Assembly: GCA_964458015.1 (NCBI GenBank)
Contig: CAYWGR010000119.1
Span: 1-17,452 of the forward strand
DNA from: CAYWGR01 sp964458015
GTDB lineage: Bacteria; Planctomycetota; Planctomycetia; Pirellulales; Thermoguttaceae
DNA: 17,452 nt
Direction: 5' to 3'
Part shown: piece after piece, positions 1 to 7,219 of the stretch
Layout: every line of letters begins with the position of its first letter
Numbering within the stretch: the first letter of the stretch is position 1
Notes under the pieces: model-generated
Databases searched by the model: none
What the model was told of the DNA's origin: nothing
The model's input: the letters and a program-made list of their open reading frames with translations, nothing else
Made by a program: the position numbers and the translations under genes

Positions 1-26
1 GATCCTTCGCTGCGCTCAGGATGACA
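1..26. repeat. Dispersed REP-like short repeat, copy 1
   Basis: The first 25 bases match a second site at 3284-3308 at 20 of 25 positions, and all five differences are transitions. Both copies begin GATCCTTCGC and end ATGAC. In this copy ATCCT and AGGAT form the arms of a small imperfect hairpin. From memory, near-identical elements are scattered between genes in several environmental bacterial phyla; that is recollection, not a search. The copy touches the window edge and may be incomplete. Confidence 0.5.
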
Positions 27-122
27 AAACGACCTTCCGCAACAGAAACTAAGTAGGTGAAGAATTCGGAATCCCGTAACATTTTTTCGCCATTGCGGTG
101 AGCGGCGAGGGCCGGCCAGCGA

Positions 123-2153
123 TCAGCGTTTGCGCTTGTAGGTAATAATCACCGCACCCGGCTGGTCTTTGCTAACGATCGGCAATCCGCTCTCCGCAAG
201 CGCACGGCCGGTCATCTCCGTCGTGCCGGCCGCATCGAAATTCGTAAGTACATAAATGGCATCTAGCGATACTGCATGGAGCTTAAGACGTATCGTTTTA
301 TCCTTGCACTCCGAGCGGCAAAACGCCTGAACAATGCCCTCGCCCAACTCCGGCCGGTCGAACTGCCAGGCAATCCATCGGTCGCGTTGCAGGCTATACG
401 GAGTCAACGGGTAGTAGTCTCCAAAAAGCATATAAGGAGCGACCTGCCCGCTCTCGGAATAGGCTTTCTTCTGCGATTCGACGTTGGCAGGCGTAAGTCC
501 GCCCATGCCGAACGACGGCAGATAGTAACTGCGGAAAGCGTAGGCGTCGTAGAAATAGACGCCGGTTCCTTGGAAAGGAAGCCACGAGGAAAGGCCGTAG
601 GTATGGCCTTGGTTTCCTTCGACGACGCCTTTCGATTCGGGGAATTGAAAGTCGCTTCGCAATAAAGGAACGGCCCGGCGCATCGTCTCCAAATCGTTGC
701 GTCGCCCGCCGCTTGCACAAGAATCAATGTGCAGCGTCGGGTTTCGACGTTTCAATTCATCCCAAAGTGCCAAGTGTCCTTGGACATAAAAATTTTCGGT
801 AATGCCTTGCCGATTGTCGGCATCGTTCTTCCGCCACGCAGGCAACGGGCCGCCGCCATTCATGTCTTCTCGATACCAGTCGATCCGTTGCGACTTGATC
901 ATGCGGTCGATATGATCGACAAGCCACTGCCACGCCTCGGGGTTGCCTAGATTGAAAATGGCTCCCACGGTGTTCGTTGCTTCCGGCAATAGCCAATCGC
1001 GATGATTCCTAGCCAGCCAGGAATTGGGATTCCCGACCCGTTCCGGCTCGAACCATAGAAGAAAACTCATATTGTGCGTATGCGCCCAATCGCTGAAAGG
1101 GCGAAATCCATTCGCATATCTCTTCCGATCCGGCACCCAGTCGCCGGTATTAAGCCAGCATAGGTTATCCTTGAAGGGGCCGTTATCGGTGGAATACCAG
1201 CCCGCGTCACACCAACAAAGATCGGGCTTGATGCCGCTCTTTAGAAATTTCTCGACACTCACGATATCGACTTCTCTGCCGGCCGTTTGTATCTGGGCAA
1301 CGGGTTGTTGGGGCTTTCCGTCGAAGTGCGGAAGGACATGCGCGCGATACCATCGCCGCCAAAGATTCTGGGCTCGCACGATGTCGGTCCCCCGCCAAAA
1401 CAACATCGCGATCAAGGGCGTGCGCACTTCCTCGCCCGGCTTCAAGGACAAATGGGTAAGCTCCTGGCCGGCAGTAACCCGCAGACCGTGCAAGGCATCG
1501 CGAGTAAATGTGCTGGCCCATTGTCCAGGCCAGCCCACGGCCAGAATCACGCCGCCGCCGGGCATCTGCAAATTGTAGTACGGCCAGCCATTCGGCCCAT
1601 CGCACGACTTGCCCGAATTTGCGGGAGCACGTTTCAGCACGGCATTGGGGCCAAGCGGAACTGCATAGGGTTCGTAACTCTCCGCCACGCACCAATCTCC
1701 TAGAATGCCATGCAGTGTAAATTCACCGTTGGCGTCGCGTGAAAAATGCGTATCCAAGCCTTCGATGTCCTGTAGAATCGGCGTATCCCGATCACCGATG
1801 TTCTTCAGATACACGATCCATTCGACTGCGGGAAAATCGCGGTATTCGACGCCGACGCAACGGATTGTTAGTCCGGTAGCCGGATCGGTGCAAGTCAGCG
1901 TGTGTTCGATCCGCCGATCGTCCAACAAACGCTTGGCCCGCTTGACATTCCACGTATTCAACAATGCACTCGACGGTTTGCCGCCATACGTGAACGAAAA
2001 GAACGTTGGCGTCGTCTTGTCGCCTTCCCAATGTGATGCTATCCATTCTTTTGCTTCCGCCATCTCCTCGGGCGAAGCCTCGACAGCCTTTGCATTTTGC
2101 ACACACAAGATCGTCAACAACGCCGCAATACCGAATAGGGACCACGTCTTCAT
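123..2153 (-). CDS. Secreted GH36-type glycoside hydrolase, probable alpha-galactosidase
   Basis: A 676-residue clan GH-D hydrolase likely to release terminal alpha-galactose or a related sugar outside the cytoplasm. Residues 1-23 form a signal peptide (Lys at 2, hydrophobic core, AKA before the likely cleavage site). An N-terminal beta-sandwich-like region is followed by a TIM barrel with WCDAGWY (about 314-320), WFEPE (367-371), DWYREDMN (425-432; D430 is the expected nucleophile), CASGGRRND (479-487) and RSD (499-501; D501 is the expected acid/base). These are the recognised GH36 positions. The start at 2153 is chosen because GGAGA lies seven bases upstream and the signal peptide begins there; an in-frame ATG at 2204 would add 17 non-signal-like residues. 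The nearest gene upstream on the same strand is 154 bp away. Substrate cannot be read from sequence; alpha-N-acetylgalactosaminidase is an alternative. Confidence 0.85.
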   Translation of the reverse strand: MKTWSLFGIAALLTILCVQNAKAVEASPEEMAEAKEWIASHWEGDKTTPTFFSFTYGGKPSSALLNTWNVKRAKRLLDDRRIEHTLTCTDPATGLTIRCVGVEYRDFPAVEWIVYLKNIGDRDTPILQDIEGLDTHFSRDANGEFTLHGILGDWCVAESYEPYAVPLGPNAVLKRAPANSGKSCDGPNGWPYYNLQMPGGGVILAVGWPGQWASTFTRDALHGLRVTAGQELTHLSLKPGEEVRTPLIAMLFWRGTDIVRAQNLWRRWYRAHVLPHFDGKPQQPVAQIQTAGREVDIVSVEKFLKSGIKPDLCWCDAGWYSTDNGPFKDNLCWLNTGDWVPDRKRYANGFRPFSDWAHTHNMSFLLWFEPERVGNPNSWLARNHRDWLLPEATNTVGAIFNLGNPEAWQWLVDHIDRMIKSQRIDWYREDMNGGGPLPAWRKNDADNRQGITENFYVQGHLALWDELKRRNPTLHIDSCASGGRRNDLETMRRAVPLLRSDFQFPESKGVVEGNQGHTYGLSSWLPFQGTGVYFYDAYAFRSYYLPSFGMGGLTPANVESQKKAYSESGQVAPYMLFGDYYPLTPYSLQRDRWIAWQFDRPELGEGIVQAFCRSECKDKTIRLKLHAVSLDAIYVLTNFDAAGTTEMTGRALAESGLPIVSKDQPGAVIITYKRKR

Positions 2154-2307
2154 CGACGATTCTCCAGAAGGGGGCTGCGGGTCTCTGGATGGGGCCAGTC
2201 GCATTTATCGTCCAACAGCTCTAACAATGGATACATCTCAACCCCCAAGCTTTTGCTTCTTCCGCAAGAATTAATTAGCTCTGTCCTGGATGGTATCTAT
2301 CTGTTCA

Positions 2308-2577
2308 TTATCTTTTTTGGCGTTCTGCCAGGCACCGCCATGCCAAAAGGCCAACCATGATGAGCAGCGGCCCTCCCCTCATTATTAATCGCCGGACCTC
2401 ACCATTGGACAACGCACGTTCTAGCTCAGTTCTGAGCAAATCTTGGTCTAAGTGTAGGCGTGGTGCAATCTCTTCAGAAACAGATTCAGCCTGAGTGAGT
2501 GGTAAGACGAGTTCGACGCCTGTATTCAGAATCAGAACCAATATTGCCGCACCCAACATCACAATGTTCCAGTTCAT
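2308..2577 (-). CDS. Small two-helix membrane protein, unknown function
   Basis: An 89-residue protein I do not recognise. It has a hydrophobic helix at about residues 5-23, a 45-residue charged middle stretch rich in Glu, Leu and Arg that looks amphipathic, a second hydrophobic segment at about 70-83 and a basic tail ending in RQKR. The ATG at 2577 is preferred over the TTG at 2583 because GAGG sits seven bases before it, whereas the TTG would have almost no spacer. It lies between purE and the GH36 gene on the same strand, 110 bp from purE. It is probably an inner-membrane protein; no function can be assigned. A real gene is likely because of the ribosome-binding site and the ordered two-helix layout. 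Confidence 0.55.
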   Translation of the reverse strand: MNWNIVMLGAAILVLILNTGVELVLPLTQAESVSEEIAPRLHLDQDLLRTELERALSNGEVRRLIMRGGPLLIMVGLLAWRCLAERQKR

Positions 2578-2687
2578 TGCCAAGCCTCACAAAGGGAAAC
2601 GGAAATCAAAAGGAACGCCACAATGGATACAAGTGTCTTTTCGTCTGTCACCCACCGTACCCTTGGCATTTCCCCGCAGCTTGCAGC

Positions 2688-3218
2688 CTAGCTCTTTTTC
2701 TGATGCAGGGTTTGCTGCAGCGCTTCGTCCTTCTGGCTGATCTTGTCGGCCAGCTTGTGCTTGAAGGAGGTAAGCTTGTCTTGAAGGGACGGATCGGAGA
2801 TGGCGAGAATCTGGATCGCCAAGAGGCCGGCGTTGCGTGGGCCGCCGCCGCCGACGCCGACCGTGGCAACCGGCACGTCGCCCGGCATCTGGACGACGGA
2901 TAGCAGCGAATCCAGCCCGCCGGAAAATTCCGTGGCTACGGGAATGCCGACGACCGGCAGTGTCGTATGCGATGCAATGACGCCGGCCAGATGGGCTGCG
3001 CCGCCTGCCGCGGCAATGATCACCTTCAGGCCGCGCCCCGCCGCCATCGTCGCATACTGCCGCACGATCTCGGGCGTGCGATGGGCGCTCATCACATGAA
3101 CTTCATAACGCACCCCAAACTCTTCCAACGCCGTGGCCGTGGCCTTGATCTTCGGCCAATCGCTGTCGCTGCCCATTACAATGCCGACCAACGGCGATTT
3201 GGCTGCGTTTTCTGCCAT
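2688..3218 (-). CDS. purE: N5-carboxyaminoimidazole ribonucleotide mutase, class I PurE
   Basis: PurE moves the carboxyl group of N5-CAIR to give CAIR in cytosolic de novo purine synthesis, normally after PurK. The 176-residue protein shows the class I signature: the phosphate-binding GSDSDW (16-21), SAHRTP (44-49) with the catalytic His, and AAGGAAHLAGV (70-80). The length is usual for PurE (about 160-175), with a Lys-rich tail of some 20 residues. The segment GVGGGGPRNAGLLA (121-134) is more glycine-rich than in the common enterobacterial enzyme, where a GKAG-like motif stands; this is probably lineage variation. GGAG nine bases upstream supports the ATG. No purK is in the window. It lies downstream of der on the same strand with a 210-bp gap rich in inverted repeats. 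Confidence 0.93.
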   Translation of the reverse strand: MAENAAKSPLVGIVMGSDSDWPKIKATATALEEFGVRYEVHVMSAHRTPEIVRQYATMAAGRGLKVIIAAAGGAAHLAGVIASHTTLPVVGIPVATEFSGGLDSLLSVVQMPGDVPVATVGVGGGGPRNAGLLAIQILAISDPSLQDKLTSFKHKLADKISQKDEALQQTLHQKKS

Positions 3219-3264
3219 GAAACAAGACTCCTTGGATAAGAAGAATTGGTGGTAGTTTGCCGAA

Positions 3265-3362
3265 CCCTCCCGACACTCGCCGAGATCCTTCGCCGCACTT
3301 GGAATGACGGCCGGTCGTTGATTGCAAACCTATTGGGTCTCAGATAAGCAATGTCGGGAGGG
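3265..3362. repeat. Long-range 11-bp perfect inverted repeat in the der-purE gap
   Basis: CCCTCCCGACA at 3265-3275 is the exact reverse complement of TGTCGGGAGGG at 3352-3362. The 76 bases between the arms contain the second copy of the dispersed repeat (3284-3308). The whole unit lies in the leader of purE and downstream of the der stop codon. It could fold as a large stem-loop in RNA or mark an old insertion of a small inverted-repeat element. A further partial complement, GACATT at about 3411-3416, could pair with the right arm instead. Confidence 0.55.
3284..3308. repeat. Dispersed REP-like short repeat, copy 2
   Basis: This 25-base stretch matches 1-25 at 20 positions with only transitions between them. 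It sits inside the loop of the 3265-3362 inverted repeat, about 65 bp upstream of the purE start. The arms of its own small hairpin are weaker than in copy 1. Confidence 0.5.
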
Positions 3363-3428
3363 CGACCAACGGGAGCCCGGTAAACAGGAGTTTTGCCCCG
3401 GCACGTCCTGACATTATTTACCTGAGCA

Positions 3429-4787
3429 TTAATGGCCTTCCTTTTTTGCTTCAATATCGTCGCGCGTGTCGCTGTGTTCGCGCTTGCGAAGATACAGTTT
3501 AATCGGCACCTCTCCGAATTGTAGATTGTCGCGGAACGCACGGAGCAGATACCGCTGATATTGCGGAGAAATCGCCTTCGGATCGCTGCAAAACAGAACG
3601 ATCGTGGGCGGCTGCGTCGCCGCTTGCGTGGCATAATAAATTTTCGGACGACGGCTTTGATGGACGGGCGGCGGGTTCTGCTCTAAGGCCGCGCGAATCA
3701 GCTTGTTCAATCGCGGCGTCGACTCATGATGCAGCGACTGGTGAAACAGCATCTGTGCATGGTTCAACATCGCCTTGACGTTCTTGCCCGACTGGCCCGT
3801 GATGAATGCAATCGGCGTATACCACATCGTGCGGAACGTGTCGCGCAGATAGGCCACCCATTTGTCGGTGGGCATCGTGCCTGAAAGCTTATCCCATTTG
3901 TTCACTACGAACATGCAAGGCTTGTACTGCTGGGCGATATAATCGCACAACTGCTTATCGACCTTGCTGATCCGTTCGGTCGCGTCGAAAAACAGAAGCA
4001 CCACGTCGGCCCGGCGAATGCTCCGCTGGGCGCGGTGGGTGCTGTAAAATTCCACGTCGGTGTTCACGCTCTTATTTCGCCGAAAACCAGGCGTGTCGAT
4101 CGCCATGAACGCTTTGCCGTCCAGCTCGAAACGCACGTCCACGCTGTCGCGCGTCGTGCCGGGCACTTCGCTCGTAATCATCCGCTCGGCCTGCGCCAAC
4201 GTGTTGACCAAAGTGCTCTTGCCCACATTACGGCGGCCGACAATCGCCAACTTCATCACCGGATCGGGCGGCGGTGCGTCGTCGGGCGACGGCTCGGGCA
4301 AGCGTTCGCCGATGGCTTCAAGCAATTCCGTTTTGCCGCGATTTTCCTTCACGCTGATGCGCACCATCTTGCGGCCGAAACGATAAAACTCGTCGGCCTG
4401 CGTGTCGAGCGACGGCGCGTCGATCTTATTGACCACCAGCAGCACGGGCGTGTTGATGTAGCGCAGCCGTTTGGCCACTTCATCATCCAACGGCACGCGG
4501 CCCTCGCGTCCATCCACGACGAACAAAACCACTTGCGCCGAATCGACGGCCATTTGGATCTGGTCTTCGACCTGCTCGGTCAGATTGTCGGAATCCTTGA
4601 TGCCCATCCCGCCCGTATCGACCACCTCGGCGAATCGGCCGTGGATGTCGATCAAATGCGTAACGCGGTCGCGTGTCACGCCTGCCGTCGGATCGACGAT
4701 GGCAAGACGCTTCCCCGCGAGCCAATTAAAAAGGCTCGATTTCCCCACGTTAGGACGGCCGACGATGACAACTTGCGGTATACCCAT
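3429..4787 (-). CDS. der: Ribosome assembly GTPase Der (EngA)
   Basis: Der is a cytosolic double GTPase needed for maturation of the 50S ribosomal subunit. The 452-residue protein shows two tandem G domains. The first has GRPNVGKS (10-17), DTGG (57-60) and NKID (120-123). The second has GRRNVGKS (184-191), DTPG (231-234) and NKWD (296-299). A C-terminal KH-like RNA-binding domain follows (about 350-435), then a short charged tail. Order, spacing and length match the family. The ATG at 4787 places the first P-loop at the usual distance from the N-terminus, although only a weak AGAAAG precedes it. It is divergent from the uracil-DNA glycosylase gene, and one arm of an inverted repeat (4798-4809) lies just upstream of the start. 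Confidence 0.97.
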   Translation of the reverse strand: MGIPQVVIVGRPNVGKSSLFNWLAGKRLAIVDPTAGVTRDRVTHLIDIHGRFAEVVDTGGMGIKDSDNLTEQVEDQIQMAVDSAQVVLFVVDGREGRVPLDDEVAKRLRYINTPVLLVVNKIDAPSLDTQADEFYRFGRKMVRISVKENRGKTELLEAIGERLPEPSPDDAPPPDPVMKLAIVGRRNVGKSTLVNTLAQAERMITSEVPGTTRDSVDVRFELDGKAFMAIDTPGFRRNKSVNTDVEFYSTHRAQRSIRRADVVLLFFDATERISKVDKQLCDYIAQQYKPCMFVVNKWDKLSGTMPTDKWVAYLRDTFRTMWYTPIAFITGQSGKNVKAMLNHAQMLFHQSLHHESTPRLNKLIRAALEQNPPPVHQSRRPKIYYATQAATQPPTIVLFCSDPKAISPQYQRYLLRAFRDNLQFGEVPIKLYLRKREHSDTRDDIEAKKEGH

Positions 4788-4797
4788 AACTTTCTAT

Positions 4798-4874
4798 GAT
4801 AGTTGGGCCGCCCCAGCGACACCAGCCATGCAGGTGCTCGGACGGCAAAAAACGCGGTTCTAGGCCGAACTATC
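4798..4874. repeat. Imperfect 12-bp inverted repeat upstream of der
   Basis: GATAGTTGGGCC at 4798-4809 and GGCCGAACTATC at 4863-4874 are complementary at 11 of 12 positions, with 53 bases between. The left arm begins 11 bp upstream of the der start codon, in the divergent der-udg intergenic region. It may be a regulatory dyad or an RNA structure in the der leader. Confidence 0.4.
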
Positions 4875-4902
4875 GTCGGCAAGGCCCGCTCCAACGGTAT
4901 GT

Positions 4903-4943
4903 GGGGGGGATTTCGCTGCCGCCGGCCATCGACCGCCCCCCCC
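4903..4943 (+). other. G7/C8 stem-loop in the uracil-DNA glycosylase leader
   Basis: Seven consecutive G (4903-4909) are followed 26 bases later by eight consecutive C (4936-4943), about 38 bases before the preferred start at 4982. They can form a very stable stem of at least seven GC pairs. No U-tract follows, so it is not a terminator. It may limit translation, or be incidental to a GC-rich leader. Confidence 0.35.
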
Positions 4944-4981
4944 GATGTAGATTTAAAAACCCAACAGATGCAATTCCGCTC

Positions 4982-5770
4982 ATGACGAACCTCACGACCC
5001 GATCCTTGGTGCAACGGCTGGAAAGCCTTAGAAGGGCAGGAGTTACGCACATTTTGAAGGTGAAAAAGCGGGCGGCGATGCCGACGGCCAAAGAGCTGCC
5101 CGCCGAGGTTCCCACAGTCATGCCGATCGTCACACCCGTTGCTCTCCCGGTTGCAGCGGCACCAGTGGCCATGAAACCAACGTCCGAATCGCGGGAAGCC
5201 GCCCTGGCCGTTTTGGCCCAAAAGGTGGCAGCTTGCACTCGATGCAAAGAATTGGCCAAAACTCGCACCCAAACCGTTTTTGGCGTTGGAAATCCCCATG
5301 CCGATTTGGTTTTTTGCGGCGAAGCCCCCGGTGCCGACGAAGATTTACAGGGCGAGCCGTTCGTCGGACGTGCCGGCCAGCTCCTGAACGACATCATCAC
5401 GAAAGGCATGAAGCTGCAACGCAAAGATGTGTATATTCTCAACATCCTGCGTTGCCGGCCGCCGCAAAACCGCGCGCCCTTGCCCGACGAAGCCGCTGCC
5501 TGCCGTGAATATCTCGACGGCCAGCTCAGCATTATTCAGCCGAAGTTCATTTGCTGTCTGGGAGCGGTTGCCGCTCAAAATTTGCTCGCTACCGACACCA
5601 CCATCGGGCGTCTGCGCGGCCAAGTGCTGGAATATAACGGGATCAAGGTCGTTTGCACCTATCACCCCGCCTATGTTCTGCGCAATCCGCAAGCAAAACG
5701 CCCCGTTTGGGACGATATCCAAATGCTCATAGCCGAAATGAAGAAAGCCGGCTGCGATCTTCCTTCTTAA
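4982..5770 (+). CDS. Family 4 uracil-DNA glycosylase (4Fe-4S)
   Basis: This enzyme removes uracil from DNA in base excision repair. The 262-residue form has a short helical N-terminus (LVQRLESLRRAG, 9-20), a Pro/Ala/Val-rich linker (about 30-68) and the catalytic domain. The four iron-sulfur cysteines fit the family spacing: C85-x2-C88, then C158 in RCRPP and C174, 16 residues on. GEAPGADED (113-121) is motif 1 and HPAYVLRN (228-235) carries the active-site His. The frame is open from 4796, but the first 62 residues are low-complexity and unlike the family, so the ATG at 4982 is preferred. No clear ribosome-binding site precedes it, so the start is less certain than the function. A terminator follows at 5809-5832. 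It is divergent from der. Confidence 0.9.
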   Translation: MTNLTTRSLVQRLESLRRAGVTHILKVKKRAAMPTAKELPAEVPTVMPIVTPVALPVAAAPVAMKPTSESREAALAVLAQKVAACTRCKELAKTRTQTVFGVGNPHADLVFCGEAPGADEDLQGEPFVGRAGQLLNDIITKGMKLQRKDVYILNILRCRPPQNRAPLPDEAAACREYLDGQLSIIQPKFICCLGAVAAQNLLATDTTIGRLRGQVLEYNGIKVVCTYHPAYVLRNPQAKRPVWDDIQMLIAEMKKAGCDLPS

Positions 5771-5808
5771 TCGCCAATCTGCGGTTGTTCAACCATACCG
5801 CCACGCAT

Positions 5809-5832
5809 CAACTCTGCAAGAGTTGTGTTTTT
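5809..5832 (+). terminator. Rho-independent terminator of the uracil-DNA glycosylase gene
   Basis: CAACTCT (5809-5815), a three-base loop GCA and AGAGTTG (5819-5825) make a perfect seven-pair stem, followed by TGTTTTT (five Ts at 5828-5832). It begins 39 bases after the stop codon, in the short gap between two convergent genes. There is no A-run on its left side, so it should work for plus-strand transcripts only. Confidence 0.75.
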
Positions 5833-5841
5833 GATATGTGT

Positions 5842-6936
5842 TTACGACGCTCTCTCGCCCCGTCTCGGAAACACCCGGCGCACGGATACGATAAACATCC
5901 ACCAACCCAAACCGGTCCCGCCTGCCCAAAGCACGACAAAGATCGGGATTTTCGTAACATTGGCCGCTGGCTCGCAGAGCGTGGAGCTCGCGGTCATCAC
6001 AACGGCAAACAGGAGCCATCGCTGCCACGGCCAAGGATCTTTTTGCTCCAAAACAGTTTCTTCTTCCTGAACATCTTTTTGCTCGAACGATAAGCAAAGC
6101 AGCCAGATGAACATCACATAGAGCCCCCAGATGACTGCCTGGGCGCCGATGCCCGGCAAAGCTTCAGGCCGCAACAGAATGCCCAGTCCGAGATACTGTG
6201 TAGCCAGCAAAAACACGAACGCGCCGAGTTCCTTGCCGCGCGGCATCAACTGCGCGAACGTGTAGGCCCGCCCTCGAACCGCTTTCTTCCACAAAAACAC
6301 CAATAGCAAAACGAAACCCGTCGTGGAACTCGTCGAACCAATTGTATGCAGAATCGACGGTGAGTTGACCGTTTGAAGCACGCCGCAGGCAATGGCAAAA
6401 ACTACAACGAACCATTTTTCATCCATCCATCGAGCCAGCCGAGGTTTCAGCGTGCCGACCACTTGCCTCGAGCCTGTCAGAAGCCGCTCGGCAACCGCCA
6501 AGGGCACGATGAACGCCATCACCGCATGATAGAACAGCACCAGCAGCATCGTCTCGACCAACGCCACGCCGCCGATTCGCAAAGCCTCGCCGTTCCACGG
6601 CGGATTCCACAACACCTTGGTGATATACGCTTCATAAAGCCCAAAAATGCAGCCTGCGAAATACAACGAAGCAAACGGCGGCCGAGACCGGCGCAAAACA
6701 ATCGACCCGAGCACCAAAATATGCAACGCATACAATGGCCAGGTAAGCAAAATGCCAATCGGCAGGAAAAACGGAAACATATCCGAGCCGACCGTCACCT
6801 CGGCGAAGAAAACCGAGAAAGAGCCCAAAATCAGCCAGAAAAACCAGCGAATTTTCCAAGACGGCTCCGACGGCTGCACATCGGTCTCACGCAGAACCGT
6901 TTCGCTGATTACCAAGCTTGCTTGATCATCGTTCAT
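5842..6936 (-). CDS. Polytopic inner-membrane protein, unknown function
   Basis: A 364-residue integral membrane protein I do not recognise. About ten hydrophobic segments are visible, near residues 31-47, 54-80, 88-105, 122-148, 173-190, 204-217, 237-255, 265-284, 306-321 and 330-352. They follow a polar 30-residue N-terminus and precede a basic C-terminus (RRVFPRRGER). A charged cytoplasmic-looking loop lies at 285-300 (EQKDVQEEE). No transporter or enzyme motif is evident. The ATG at 6936 is preferred over an in-frame TTG at 6942, though neither has a clear ribosome-binding site. It is convergent with the uracil-DNA glycosylase gene and divergent from the PEP-CTERM propeller gene, so it is probably transcribed alone. 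The membrane location is secure; the role is open. Confidence 0.75.
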   Translation of the reverse strand: MNDDQASLVISETVLRETDVQPSEPSWKIRWFFWLILGSFSVFFAEVTVGSDMFPFFLPIGILLTWPLYALHILVLGSIVLRRSRPPFASLYFAGCIFGLYEAYITKVLWNPPWNGEALRIGGVALVETMLLVLFYHAVMAFIVPLAVAERLLTGSRQVVGTLKPRLARWMDEKWFVVVFAIACGVLQTVNSPSILHTIGSTSSTTGFVLLLVFLWKKAVRGRAYTFAQLMPRGKELGAFVFLLATQYLGLGILLRPEALPGIGAQAVIWGLYVMFIWLLCLSFEQKDVQEEETVLEQKDPWPWQRWLLFAVVMTASSTLCEPAANVTKIPIFVVLWAGGTGLGWWMFIVSVRRVFPRRGERAS

Positions 6937-6990
6937 CGGCAATCAATATCGTGAAAGTGACGTGATGCCTTCCGATTTGCCATGACTCCA

Positions 6991-7019
6991 TTCCTATCCG
7001 CGATGCAATGCAACGTCAA
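6991..7019 (-). promoter_or_regulatory. Possible sigma70-type promoter of the membrane protein gene
   Basis: On the minus strand TTGACG (7014-7019) is followed after 17 bases by TAGGAA (6991-6996). The -35 box matches the consensus at five of six positions but the -10 box at only three. It lies 55 bp upstream of the start codon at 6936. Confidence 0.25.
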
Positions 7020-7106
7020 GCAGCCCGCTGGATACTAGCGAAGCCCTGTCGGTTAAGGAACTAATCGTGAAGGCGATGCCACACCGGCCGCAAGAAGGGC
7101 TACTTG

Positions 7107-7135
7107 TTGACCAGTGCATGCTTGGATGTTATTCT
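7107..7135 (+). promoter_or_regulatory. Sigma70-type promoter of the PEP-CTERM propeller gene
   Basis: TTGACC (7107-7112) and TATTCT (7130-7135) are 17 bases apart, matching consensus at five and four of six positions. Initiation near 7142 would give a leader of about 78 bases before the ATG at 7220. The same two hexamers, with an 18-base spacer, occur upstream of the Wzc-like gene. Confidence 0.45.
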
Positions 7136-7163
7136 AAATATGGAAATTTACACACGTGCATGC
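7114..7163 (+). promoter_or_regulatory. Pair of GTGCATGC sites, possible operator
   Basis: GTGCATGC occurs at 7114-7121, inside the spacer of the predicted promoter, and again at 7156-7163, in the untranslated leader. The copies start 42 bp apart, close to four helical turns, and each contains the palindrome GCATGC. This is compatible with a repressor binding both sites, but eight-base matches can arise by chance. Confidence 0.2.
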
Positions 7164-7219
7164 CATCGTTGAACTACCCTACCAGATCTTTTGGTCTAAT
7201 AAGACAGCAGGAATATTAC

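Noticed and set aside
4035..4799. 254-codon plus-strand frame
   Set aside because: It is antisense to der, is His/Arg-rich with no family features, and der is unambiguous.
4796..4981. 62-residue N-terminal extension of the uracil-DNA glycosylase
   Set aside because: The segment is rich in Arg, Pro and Gln, contains the G7/C8 stem, and lies before the conserved-looking helix at the preferred start; it is more likely a leader.
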